DNA from: Streptomyces sp. NRRL S-37
Lineage (GTDB): Bacteria > Actinomycetota > Actinomycetes > Streptomycetales > Streptomycetaceae
NCBI RefSeq assembly: GCF_000721605.1
Contig: NZ_JOIZ01000001.1
Location: forward strand, 124,001 to 188,000
Length of the DNA: 64,000 bases
Direction: 5' to 3'
The notes beneath the pieces were generated by a model. That model saw only the letters and a list, made by a program, of their open reading frames with translations. It did not search any database and had not been told where the DNA came from. The stretch's first letter is position 1. The number at the start of each line of letters is the position of its first letter. Both the position numbers and the translations under genes were made by a program. Below are positions 29,707 through 38,700 of this stretch, piece after piece.

Positions 29707-30621
29707 ATGACCCTCGGACTGCTCCGGCGCCGACGTTCCCGCAACGGTCCCGGAGCCGCACCGGACCTTTCGCTGCCCCTGCCGGCCGGTGCCGGCGCGT
29801 ACGGCTGCGAGGTCGTCGACCCCATGGGACAGCCCCTGGGCGGCGCCGAGGTCACGGTGACCGCCCTGGACAGCCACCGGGTCGCCGCCCACGGCACCAC
29901 CGATCCGTACGGCCTGTTCATGGCGGCGCTCCCGCCCGGCTCCTACAGCGTGATGGTCGCGGCGGAGGGCCTCACTCCGTCCCGCAGCGATGTCGACATA
30001 GCCGCCGGTGCCGCCCTCCCCCCGGCACGCGTCGCACTGCTGCCCGCACGCCAGCTGGAACTGCCGACGCCCGGCACCTGGCTGTTCGACCCGCCGCACA
30101 CCGCGATCCGCTTCATCGCCAAGCACGTGGGCATGGCCCACGTCCACGGACGCTTCACCCGCTTCACCGGCGGCATCCAGATCACGCCGGACATGAGCGA
30201 CTCCCGGGTCTCGGTGCGCATCGACGCCGCCAGCATCACCACGGGCAACAGGACCCGTGACAACCACCTGCGTTCCGCCGACTTCCTCGACGTCGAGCAC
30301 TACCCGTACATCGACTTCACCAGCACCCGGTTCGTCTACCGGGGCGGCTCCCGGTGGACGCTGAACGGCACGCTCACCATGCACGGCACCAGCCGCTCCG
30401 TGGGGCTGGACACGACGTACCTCGGCACGGTGAACGGCGGTTACGAACAGGAGCTGCGCTGCGCGGCCCTGGCGAAGGCGGAGCTGCACCGCGAGGACTT
30501 CACCCTCAACTGGCGCTCGATGCTGGCCCGCGGCATCGCGGTCGTCGGCCCGACCGTGCAACTGGAGCTGGACGTCCAGGCGATGTACCACACCCCCGAG
30601 ACCCCCACACCCCCGGAGTAG
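29707..30621 (+). CDS. YceI family protein with N-terminal CarboxypepD_reg-like domain
   Basis: A 304-aa protein. Residues about 20-115 form a carboxypeptidase-regulatory-like beta-sandwich (YGCEVVDPMGQPLGGAEVTV). Residues about 122-300 are a YceI lipocalin-like domain (TWLFDPPHTAIRFIAKHVGM, HYPYIDFTSTRFVY). YceI proteins bind isoprenoid-type lipids. No clear signal peptide is seen, as is usual for actinobacterial two-domain versions. GTG at 29698 is an alternative start with nearly the same ribosome-site support. Confidence 0.88.
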   Translation: MTLGLLRRRRSRNGPGAAPDLSLPLPAGAGAYGCEVVDPMGQPLGGAEVTVTALDSHRVAAHGTTDPYGLFMAALPPGSYSVMVAAEGLTPSRSDVDIAAGAALPPARVALLPARQLELPTPGTWLFDPPHTAIRFIAKHVGMAHVHGRFTRFTGGIQITPDMSDSRVSVRIDAASITTGNRTRDNHLRSADFLDVEHYPYIDFTSTRFVYRGGSRWTLNGTLTMHGTSRSVGLDTTYLGTVNGGYEQELRCAALAKAELHREDFTLNWRSMLARGIAVVGPTVQLELDVQAMYHTPETPTPPE

Positions 30622-30645
30622 GTCGGCCCGGGCGGCACCCTCGGT

Positions 30646-31086
30646 TCACGCGTAGGGGTCGGGAATCACCTCGGTCGCCGACTCGAGGACCTTCTCCACC
30701 CGCAGCACCGCGCTGCGCACGGCCCCCGCCTCCGCGACCAGCACGTCGGGGACATGGGACTCGTAGAAACGGAGGTACCCGACGGTGCCCACGGTCGTCG
30801 TGCGGGCGCCGAGCCACAGCACCATCCTGCGCAGGTCGTCGAACTCGTCGGGGTGCGCCTCCTGCCGCACGGTCAGCGCCCACTGCGGCCCGTCGGAGCA
30901 CAGTTCCCCGACCAGCGCGCCCCCGATCCGCAGCGCCGGCCCCCGGTCTCCCCAGAGGGGGTACGCGTAACCGTCGTCCTGCCGGCCGCCTTCCTCTCCC
31001 AGGTGCCAGCGGAGCAGGGCGAGGTCCTGCGGCGGGAGCGAGCCCGGCAGGTCGAGCGTGAGCTGGAGTTCGTAGATGTCGGCCAT
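30646..31086 (-). CDS. Hypothetical protein
   Basis: A 146-aa acidic soluble protein beginning MADIYELQLTLDLPGSLPPQ. It includes PLWGDRGPALRIGGALVGEL and VGYLRFYESHVPDVLVAEAG. I recognise it as a common Streptomyces hypothetical but not a function. It converges on yceI and diverges from the small zinc-finger-like gene by 92 bp. Confidence 0.7.
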   Translation of the reverse strand: MADIYELQLTLDLPGSLPPQDLALLRWHLGEEGGRQDDGYAYPLWGDRGPALRIGGALVGELCSDGPQWALTVRQEAHPDEFDDLRRMVLWLGARTTTVGTVGYLRFYESHVPDVLVAEAGAVRSAVLRVEKVLESATEVIPDPYA

Positions 31087-31178
31087 GATCGGAAGGCTAC
31101 GAGCCCCGGTGCCGGTGCCCTTCCCCGCGACCCGGCGAAGACCTCGAATCGTCACGTCCGTTGATCTACTGTGACCTC

Positions 31179-31514
31179 ATGCCGACGAAGTCTCTTCCCA
31201 ACCTCACCCCGACCGGCACCTGCTGGTGCGGCTGCGCCAAGAAGGTCGGAGCCGGATCGTTCTTCGCTCCCGGCCACGACAAGGTGGCGGAGGCGGCGCT
31301 GCTCGCGGCCGAATACGGTTCCTCCGTCGCCCAGTTGCTGCACGGACACGGATACGGCCCCGGACACTCGGTGAGCGCGCGTGCCGTGTCCGAGGGCGTC
31401 TGGCGGAAGTGCCCGGCCTGCGACTACGTCGGCGCACCGGCGAGCATCGCCCACCACACGAAGAAGGCGCACGCCGCCACCGGCGGCGAGCAGGCACAGG
31501 AGGCAGGACGTTGA
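31179..31514 (+). CDS. Small protein with C2H2-like zinc finger
   Basis: A 111-aa protein. The N-terminal part has GTCWCGCAKKVGAGSFFAPG, resembling short motifs of phage- or plasmid-linked small proteins. The C-terminal part KCPACDYVGAPASIAHHTKK has two cysteines and two histidines with zinc-finger spacing. The ATG at 31179 was preferred to an upstream TTG. The stop overlaps the start of the next gene (TTGA), so the two are coupled. A nucleic-acid-binding role is inferred only. Confidence 0.65.
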   Translation: MPTKSLPNLTPTGTCWCGCAKKVGAGSFFAPGHDKVAEAALLAAEYGSSVAQLLHGHGYGPGHSVSARAVSEGVWRKCPACDYVGAPASIAHHTKKAHAATGGEQAQEAGR

Positions 31515-31732
31515 CCGGACCGGACTCCAGCCAGCGCGCCGACCTCGAGAAAGCCGTGCGCACGTACGGCGGCCACTGGGACACCGAACGCGGCCTGCGC
31601 ACGCTGCGCGACGCGGGGCACGACCCGCAGGACAAGCACACCCGGCAGATCCTCCGCGACCTCGCGAGCGAGGGCCTGCTGGTGAAGGTGGAGGACCGGC
31701 CGGTCCGTTACAGCGCGGTGCGGACCGACTGA
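31511..31732 (+). CDS. Small winged-helix-like protein
   Basis: A 73-aa protein with a compact helical region (GHWDTERGLRTLRDAG, TRQILRDLASEGLLVKVEDR) that looks like a winged helix-turn-helix: a recognition helix, then a short beta wing. It starts at TTG 31511 behind GGAGGCAGG, overlapping the previous stop. With its partner it forms a two-gene unit; toxin-antitoxin or phage-derived origin is possible but not shown. Confidence 0.6.
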   Translation: MTGPDSSQRADLEKAVRTYGGHWDTERGLRTLRDAGHDPQDKHTRQILRDLASEGLLVKVEDRPVRYSAVRTD

Positions 31733-31833
31733 GGCACGCCGGCCCGCATCACCACCGTTCCTGCCGTCATCCCGGCCGGGGCGTCGTCAGAGCCAGGCAC
31801 CATCGCGCCGTCCGGACGGCGTGTCACGTCCCC

Positions 31834-32484
31834 TCAGGGCGCGACGGCGAACTCCAGGGTCGCTTGTGCGAGGTCGGTGAGGAACCGGGCACGGTCGAAG
31901 CCCTCGCTTTCGGTCGTGCCCGGCGGAGGAGTGTCCATGAAGCTGAAGTGACCGGCCTCCGGCACGATGCGAAGGTCGACCTGGGCCGGTGCGCTCTTCA
32001 GACGGACGGCCTGCTCGACGGGTGTGATGGTGTCCATCTCTCCCGCGTAAACGAGCATCGGCGCTTTCACCGCGTCCAAGGCGCCCGGAGCGGCGAACCA
32101 GCCGGTCGCGGGCGCGTACAGGACGAGACGGCCGACACGTGGCTCGCGTGGGACATCCAGCGGTCTGCCGTCCCGCCCCCAGGGCGTCGCACCGGCGAGA
32201 CAGAGGCCGGCCCATCCGCCGATCGAGTGGCCGACCACCACGACGGACGCGTCCTCGGACGCCCATCGGCGGAGGGCCTCGACCAGCCCGACCGGGCGTG
32301 CGAGCAGCTCGGCAGTGGTCGCCTCCCGAGCGGCGAAACGCTCGAAGTACGGTGCGATGACCTGGCAGTCATGGGCCGCCAGGTGCTCCAGGAGGGGCCG
32401 GTAACGCTCCGGGTCGCCGCCCGCTCCCGTCGCGAAGAGCACGACACGCTCACGGTTCGTGGGACCAAGTGTCAGTGCCCGCAT
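31834..32484 (-). CDS. Alpha/beta hydrolase
   Basis: A 216-aa hydrolase with the nucleophile elbow VVVGHSIGGWAG, an acid in MLVYAGEMDTITPV and the catalytic histidine in VPEAGHFSFMD. The length and motifs fit the dienelactone-hydrolase/serine esterase group. There is no signal peptide. It diverges from the DUF262 gene with 297 bp between; that gap has TTGACC at 32713 as a possible -35 for the rightward operon and no other gene. Confidence 0.85.
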   Translation of the reverse strand: MRALTLGPTNRERVVLFATGAGGDPERYRPLLEHLAAHDCQVIAPYFERFAAREATTAELLARPVGLVEALRRWASEDASVVVVGHSIGGWAGLCLAGATPWGRDGRPLDVPREPRVGRLVLYAPATGWFAAPGALDAVKAPMLVYAGEMDTITPVEQAVRLKSAPAQVDLRIVPEAGHFSFMDTPPPGTTESEGFDRARFLTDLAQATLEFAVAP

Positions 32485-32781
32485 CTCGCTCCTTCACCAC
32501 AGCGCCGTTCCCCGAAGCCGGCCCGCGGGTCACGCCTCGCTCATTTACGGTCTCAGGTTAGCGCCGTAGATCGCGGCATTCGAACGGCACTTTGCGTCAG
32601 CAGGGGCCAAGGTCCTCTGAAGCGGCAGTAGGAGCCCTTGTCCGCCAGGGACACCATGGGTCTCCTCCGTCGGCCGGCGCTTACGGGTTGTGTCGTTCAT
32701 CTTCGAACCGGCTTGACCGTCACCACAGAGCGCTGCTGGAATCACTCTCCGTACAGGCAACAGGGCGGGAAACGGAGTCAC

Positions 32782-34599
32782 ATGGCAGCCCTCGACAATG
32801 TGAAGCTGAAGGACGTTCTGGCGGATGTCGCCTCGGGTTCCTTACAACTGCCCGACTTCCAGCGGAACTGGAAGTGGGACGACGACCGGATCCGGGCGAT
32901 CATCGCGACGGTCACGCTGGACTACCCGCTCGGCGTCGTGATGACGCTGCAGACCGGCGGTGCCACCCGGTTCCGCTCCCGGACTCTCACCGGCGCACGG
33001 CCGGACGGGGACCCGGAGGCCGACCTCCTGCTGCTGGACGGGCAGCAGCGCCTCACCTCGCTCTTCCAGTCCTTGTGGCTGGACGCCCCGGTGGAGACGG
33101 CGGACTCCCGGGGCAAGCCCATCCAGCGGTGGTACTACGTCGACATCGCGAAGGCCGTCGGGCCGTCCTCGGACCGCGACGAGGCCGTCGTGTCCGTCCC
33201 GGCCGACAAGGTGCTCCGGACGGACTTCAACCGCACCGTGGTGCTGGACCTGAGCACCACCGAGGCCGAGTGCGCGGCCGGTCTCTTCCCCCTCCACTTC
33301 GTCTTCGACGCCCAGCGCGTCAACGAGTGGAAGAAGGCGTACATCAAGGCGGACGAGGACCGGAACTGGGACCTGTGGGGCCAGTTCGACGAGGCGGTCC
33401 TCCAGCAGGTCCGCGCCTTCCAGGTCCCGATGATCCGGCTGGCCGCCTCCACCTCCATGGACGCCGTCTGCGCGGTCTTCGAGCGGGTCAACACGGGCGG
33501 TGTGCCCCTGAACGTCTTCGAACTGCTCACCGCGACCTACGCCGGGGACCGCGACTACGTGGAGCGGACCGGGGACTACTACCAGCTCCCCGAGGTCTGG
33601 CGGGAGATCAAGCAGCAGCTGGCCGGCAAGTACCCGGTCTTCGGCCGTCTGGAGAGCGGCCTCGAGAACGGGCTGAGCAGCATCGACTTCCTGCAGGCCA
33701 TCGCGCTGGTACGCACCTGGGAACGGAAACAGGAGGGCCTCGGGACCACGGTGTCCTGCAAGCGCCGCGACCTGCTGGACCTCCCCCTGGCCGACTTCGT
33801 GCGCCTGGCGCCCAAACTCGCCGACGCCTTCGCCTGGGTGGGTGACTTCCTGGAGCGGCAGTGCATCGTCCGCCCGAACGATCTGCCGTACAAGACGCAG
33901 CTCGTCCCGCTCGCGGCCGTCCGCGCCATCCTCGACACGGCGACCGACGCTCCGGGGGCGGAGGAGAAGATCGAGCAGTGGTACTGGTGCGGAGTGCTCG
34001 GTGAGATGTACGGCGGCTCCACGGAGACACGCTTCACCAAGGACGTCGAACAGCTCGTCCCCTGGATCGCACAGGACGAGAGGGCGCCCGAGACGGTCAC
34101 GGAGGCGTTCTTCTTCGCCGACCGCCTCGACACCCTCACCACCCGCAACAGCGCCGCCTACAAGGGCATCTACGCCCTGCTGATCAAGCAGGGCGCGGTG
34201 GACTGGCACTACACGGGCGCCCCGCTCAGTCCCGGCCGGCTGGACGAGTACGGCGTGGACGTGCGGCAGATCTTCCCCAAGACATGGTTCCGACGGGGCA
34301 ACAGCAGCGGTCTGCCGACCAGTTCGATCGTGAACAAGACGCCCTTGTCCTATCGCGCGTCGATGGACATGACGGGAGCGCCGTCGTCGTACCTGTCCAC
34401 GATGATCGCCGCGTCCGACATGCGTCCCGAGTGGTTCGACGACCTCCTGACCACCCACCTGATCGATCCGGACGCGTTGCGCGAGAACGACTACGAGCGC
34501 TTCTACCGCGACCGCTCCAAGCAGTTGCAGGATCTGGTGCACTCGGCCATGGGCAAGAGGACGATGCTCCGTGACCTGCCGGAGGGCGACGCCCGATGA
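32782..34599 (+). CDS. DUF262 (GmrSD-like) protein, candidate defence nuclease/NTPase
   Basis: A 605-aa protein with a DUF262 N-terminal domain: LQLPDFQRNWKWDDDRIRA, with the hallmark DGQQRLTSL at residues 86-94. This domain is ParB-like and is found in GmrSD restriction enzymes and other conflict proteins. The C-terminal half keeps a DUF1524-like outline (VRQIFPKTWF, then SIVNKTPLSYRASMD). However, the histidine expected before IFPK in HNH nucleases is replaced, so cleavage there is doubtful. Codon 21 is TTA, a rare codon read by the bldA tRNA. The stop overlaps the CBS-HEPN gene (ATGA). Confidence 0.8.
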   Translation: MAALDNVKLKDVLADVASGSLQLPDFQRNWKWDDDRIRAIIATVTLDYPLGVVMTLQTGGATRFRSRTLTGARPDGDPEADLLLLDGQQRLTSLFQSLWLDAPVETADSRGKPIQRWYYVDIAKAVGPSSDRDEAVVSVPADKVLRTDFNRTVVLDLSTTEAECAAGLFPLHFVFDAQRVNEWKKAYIKADEDRNWDLWGQFDEAVLQQVRAFQVPMIRLAASTSMDAVCAVFERVNTGGVPLNVFELLTATYAGDRDYVERTGDYYQLPEVWREIKQQLAGKYPVFGRLESGLENGLSSIDFLQAIALVRTWERKQEGLGTTVSCKRRDLLDLPLADFVRLAPKLADAFAWVGDFLERQCIVRPNDLPYKTQLVPLAAVRAILDTATDAPGAEEKIEQWYWCGVLGEMYGGSTETRFTKDVEQLVPWIAQDERAPETVTEAFFFADRLDTLTTRNSAAYKGIYALLIKQGAVDWHYTGAPLSPGRLDEYGVDVRQIFPKTWFRRGNSSGLPTSSIVNKTPLSYRASMDMTGAPSSYLSTMIAASDMRPEWFDDLLTTHLIDPDALRENDYERFYRDRSKQLQDLVHSAMGKRTMLRDLPEGDAR

Positions 34600-35648
34600 C
34601 GACCAGGCCGCACGAGCGGGACGTGGCCTCGCTCAAGGGCAGGACCGTGTCCGTGCAGGAGATCCTCGACCTGTTCCAGGTCAGGGTCCGCGACCACCGG
34701 ACGGTGCACCGGATCTCGCAGGCGTTCACGGACGCCGGGCTGACCACGCTGCCGGACTTCGCCGTCTGCGGTCTGCGCAGCACCGTCGACGTCGTGCCGC
34801 TGGCGGCCGTTCCGGCACAGCGCACGCCCGCCGAACCGGAAGGTGAGGCCGACGAGGCGGACGAGGCCCTGCCCTCGCACGCGCTGCCGCAGCGGCTGCT
34901 GCTCGGCGACATGCCGTCGGCGCGGCGCGGCCTGGTGTCCGTGGGTCCCGGCACGCCCCTGTCCCAGACGACCTTCCTGATGCGCACGAAGGGCCTCTCC
35001 CAGGTGCCGGTGACCACCGGCATGGCGCAGGTCCACGGGGTCGTCACCTGGGGGTCCGTGGCCAAGATGTACGAGGCGGGGAAGGAGGCCACCCTCGACA
35101 ACGCGATGGAGAAGGACTCGCTGCCCGTCGCCGACGCCCGCCAGGAGTTCTTCACCGCTCTCCCGGTCATCCGCGAGCACGGATACCTGCTCGTCCGCGG
35201 CGACGACGGCTGCCTGTCGGGCATCGTCACCGCCGCGGACGTCACGGAACGCTTCGAGGGGGCGGCGCGCCCCTTCTTCATCGTGGGCGAGATCGAGTCG
35301 CTGCTGCGCCGCTGCCTGGGCGCGGCCCTGGACGCGGAGGCCATCAAGGCGGTCCAGACGAACAAGAAGCCGGAGCAGCGCACCGGCCAGGTATCGGACC
35401 TCATGTTCGGCGACTACCTGAGGCTGCTGGACGGCGACCAGACGAAGCAGTCCTTCGCCGAGCGGGCCGACCGCAACTGGGAGGCGCTGAAGTGGCCCAA
35501 CATGCCCCGGGAGCAGTTCGTCGGCCTGCTGAAACGGGTGAAGGACATCCGCAACCGGATCGCTCACTTCGACGAGAAGCCGCTCCCGCCGGAGATGATC
35601 GACGAGCTGACGACCTTCGCGAAGGTGCTGCGGGCGTTCGCGTCGTGA
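34596..35648 (+). CDS. CBS-domain protein with C-terminal HEPN RNase-like domain
   Basis: A 350-aa protein. Residues about 95-230 form a CBS pair (PLSQTTFLMRTKGLSQVPVT and GYLLVRGDDGCLSGIVTAAD). The last 110 residues form a helical HEPN/Swt1-like domain with the motif IRNRIAH, where Arg319-Asn320 and His324 fit the RNxxxH signature of HEPN ribonucleases. CBS domains sense adenine nucleotides, so nucleotide-gated RNA cleavage is an attractive inference. It is translationally coupled to the DUF262 gene, making a two-gene system. Confidence 0.78.
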   Translation: MTTRPHERDVASLKGRTVSVQEILDLFQVRVRDHRTVHRISQAFTDAGLTTLPDFAVCGLRSTVDVVPLAAVPAQRTPAEPEGEADEADEALPSHALPQRLLLGDMPSARRGLVSVGPGTPLSQTTFLMRTKGLSQVPVTTGMAQVHGVVTWGSVAKMYEAGKEATLDNAMEKDSLPVADARQEFFTALPVIREHGYLLVRGDDGCLSGIVTAADVTERFEGAARPFFIVGEIESLLRRCLGAALDAEAIKAVQTNKKPEQRTGQVSDLMFGDYLRLLDGDQTKQSFAERADRNWEALKWPNMPREQFVGLLKRVKDIRNRIAHFDEKPLPPEMIDELTTFAKVLRAFAS

Positions 35649-35735
35649 CGTGGCGGAGGAGGTTCGGTCCCCGGGAGCAGTGGGCCGCGTTCACTGCCTG
35701 CGCGGGTGAGATCACCGTCTGATGACGGACCGTTC

Positions 35736-35768
35736 GGGGTGCCTCGGGATCAAGGTCCGAGGCACCCC
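35736..35768. terminator. Bidirectional terminator between convergent operons
   Basis: Perfect 12-bp arms GGGGTGCCTCGG and CCGAGGCACCCC with a 9-base loop lie between the CBS-HEPN gene and the end of the giant NTPase gene. Confidence 0.9.
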
Positions 35769-35779
35769 GGGCCGTGTCC

Positions 35780-38700
35780 TCAGCCCGCTCCGAGGGCGAA
35801 CTGCTCGCGCAGCAGTGCCTCGTGGAGGACCGGCTCGACGCGCACCTGGTTGCCGTCGCGGTCCAGGACCTGGAGTGTCTCCAGGCAGGTCAGCGCCCAC
35901 CGTGCGTCATCGGGGGTGAGGCCCGCGAGTTCGGCCGCGGTCGCGCAGTCGGCGTCGGGGTTCCATCCGGTGCCGAGCTGCTCGACGATCGCGTCGTAGC
36001 CCGCCCTGACCGTCTCGTCCTCCAGCAGGCCCACGGCGTCGGCGAACTCCTCCGCGCCGTCCGCCCGTCCGAGCCACTGTTCCAGCTCGTGCAGGGCACG
36101 GTCCTGGTCCTTGCGCTGTTCGCGCAGCTCCAGGACGCGGTCCAGCAGGAACGGCCAGCCGCCGGTGGCCGCGGCCAGTCGGGCCAGCCGCTCCTCGGAC
36201 TCGTAGGCGCCGTGGTCCTGTGTCCAGTCCCGCAGACCGCGCCGGTCGTAGCGGCGCAGGACCACCACGATGCCGTTCCCGTCGGCTCGGCGGGCCTCGC
36301 CGTCGTGCAACAGCTCCCGCCAGAAGGCGAGCTGCGCGACGCTCGAGACCAGGACCACCGACCGGGTGGCCCCGGCCGTGGCGGGCAGGACGGTCCTGGC
36401 CAGTTCCAGGGACTCCCGGCAGGGCTTGTCACCACGCGCCGCCAGGTCGCTGACGACCAGCTGCCGTGTGCCGGGCCGGCCCTCCGCGAGTGCCTTGCGG
36501 TAGGCGTTGGCGCTGCCGATCGGAGGCAGGGTCCAATCCTTCACGCGTCCGGTGGCGTCCCGCAGGGTGCGTTCCACGTCACCGATTCCCGTGGCGGTGG
36601 TCCCGAGCACGACGCGGACCTGGTTGCCGCCCTCGCCGAGCAGGTAGTCGATCTGGTTGATCGTCAGCGGGGCGGAGCGGCGGTCGCCGTCGAGCCCGGG
36701 GCGGCTCTCCAGGACGACGGTCTCCTCCAGCCGCGACTCCTGCTCGGCGCTCCAGAGGCGTGCCTCGATCTCCTGGGCGGTGCCGATCATGCGGAGCGCG
36801 TTCGGGCCGCGCAGGTGCCAGCCCTGCCCGTCGTGGTTGGGTGCCAGGACGCCGAGGCCCACCATCTCCTGGAGGTAGGCGCGGAAACCCTCGCTGTCCA
36901 GCTTGTCGAAGCCCTGCGGCCACCAGCCGGCGCACTCGTCACGCAGTTCGCGGTCGCTGAGCCTGGTCTCCAGGCCGTTGTCGCGGGCATGCTGGGCGAG
37001 GACGTTGGCGATGACGTTGTAACGGTCGTCGAGGGCCAGGGTGTCCTTGAACGCCGCGGTGATGTCCGAGCGCAGGGAGGCGTCCTGCTCGACCTCGTCC
37101 ACATCGGCCGCCTCGATGGTGTACGGGGGCGGCAGGAGCGGCTGGCGGGCCCGCTTGTCCTGCATGACCTGCACCATGCGGCTGCCGAAGATCTGCAGCA
37201 GGAAGGGCTGGTACGAGCAGAAGCCGAGCACCCGGTTGACCAGGTCGACGTCGGCGAACTCGAAGCCGAGGGCCCGCATCGGGTGGACGATCAGGTCGGC
37301 GGCGAACTGCGGGGTGAGCGGTCCGACGACGGTCGGCGTCTGCGCGAGGTGGCTGAACGGGCTGTTCCTGGCGAGGCGGGTGAACCGCTGCACGGAATGC
37401 AGGCCGGCGAAGACCACCTTGGCCCGGCCGCGGGAGTCCTCACCCAGGCCGCGCAGTCGACGGGTTTCCGTGCAGTCGGGCACGTCCGCCTCGAAGAAGC
37501 TGTCGCACTCGTCGAGGAGGATGAGCAGCCGCCGGTCGGCGTCCTGCGCCAGCCACTTGGCGATACCGTCGGTGACCCGCTGCCAGGGTTCCCTCTGCGG
37601 CCCCCTGCGGCGGGGCTCCTCCAGGACGCCCGCCCTGGTCAGTTCCTGGTCCAGGGTGGTCCAGATCGCCGCCGCGCCGAGAGCGATGCCCTTGCCGATG
37701 CCGATCTTGTCGAGGTTGAGGTAGAGCTTGCGGTGGGATCCGGGCCGCTGTTCCACGAACCGGTCGCCCGCGTCGGCGAGCAGCGCGGACTTGCCGAGGC
37801 CGCGGCCGCCGTAGATGATCTGCGTCCCGGCCGGGTCGAGGATGTTCTTGCGTTCCCGGTCGCGTCCGTAGAACATCTCGCGGCCGATCTGGCCCCGCTT
37901 CTCCTTGATGTACGGGTTCACGCCGGAGAACGGCAGCAGTGTCTCGGTGGCGGCGTCCACCCGCCGGTTGCCGTGCGCGGTGAGATAGGCCAGGGCCGCG
38001 TCGTCGACGACGAGGATGGGCTTGCTGCCCTGGGAGGCGGCGGCGAGTTCGGTGCGCGTCCTGCTGTCGAGGGTGCCGAAGTGCACGACGAGCAGGCTGC
38101 CCTCGTCGGGGTCCTGGGAGATGCGGCTGATCAGCAGCTTCGCCGGCGGGCATCCCCAGATCAGCAGGGCGCGCAGCTTGTTGCCGCGGTCCTTGATCTG
38201 CGATCCGAAGGCCGGGGCCCAGGCGCGGCCGGTGACCTCCGTCTCCCCGAGTTCGAAGAACCGGTAGTCCTTGCCGTACCGCAGCTCGCGCAGCGGCAGG
38301 GCCTTCCTGGCCTCGAAGCCGAGCAGGGAGAGGGCCGGGGTCAGGTCGATGCGCGGGTTGATGTTGGCCCGGTCGCGGGTCGAGGCGAGCTTCGCCCATC
38401 GTTCGAGGGCGTCGGCGGCTCGTTCCGCCTCCCCCTCGGACAGGGACGAGTAGTCCAGCACGGCCGGCCGGCGCAGGCGTTCTCGTGAGCGGACGGCCTG
38501 GATCAGTTCCGGGGTGATGCCGCCGGGCAGTGCGTCGGGCACGGCGGGGAAGAACATCTCCAGGTGCGAGTCCTCGGACCTGATCTCCGGGACCGGCTCG
38601 CCCAGTTCGAGGAAGTAGACCAGTTCCGCGGCCGTGGCCAGGGTGTCGTTGTCCAGGTTGCGCCGGACGCGCTCGCGGTCGTCCTCGCTGATGTCGGTGA

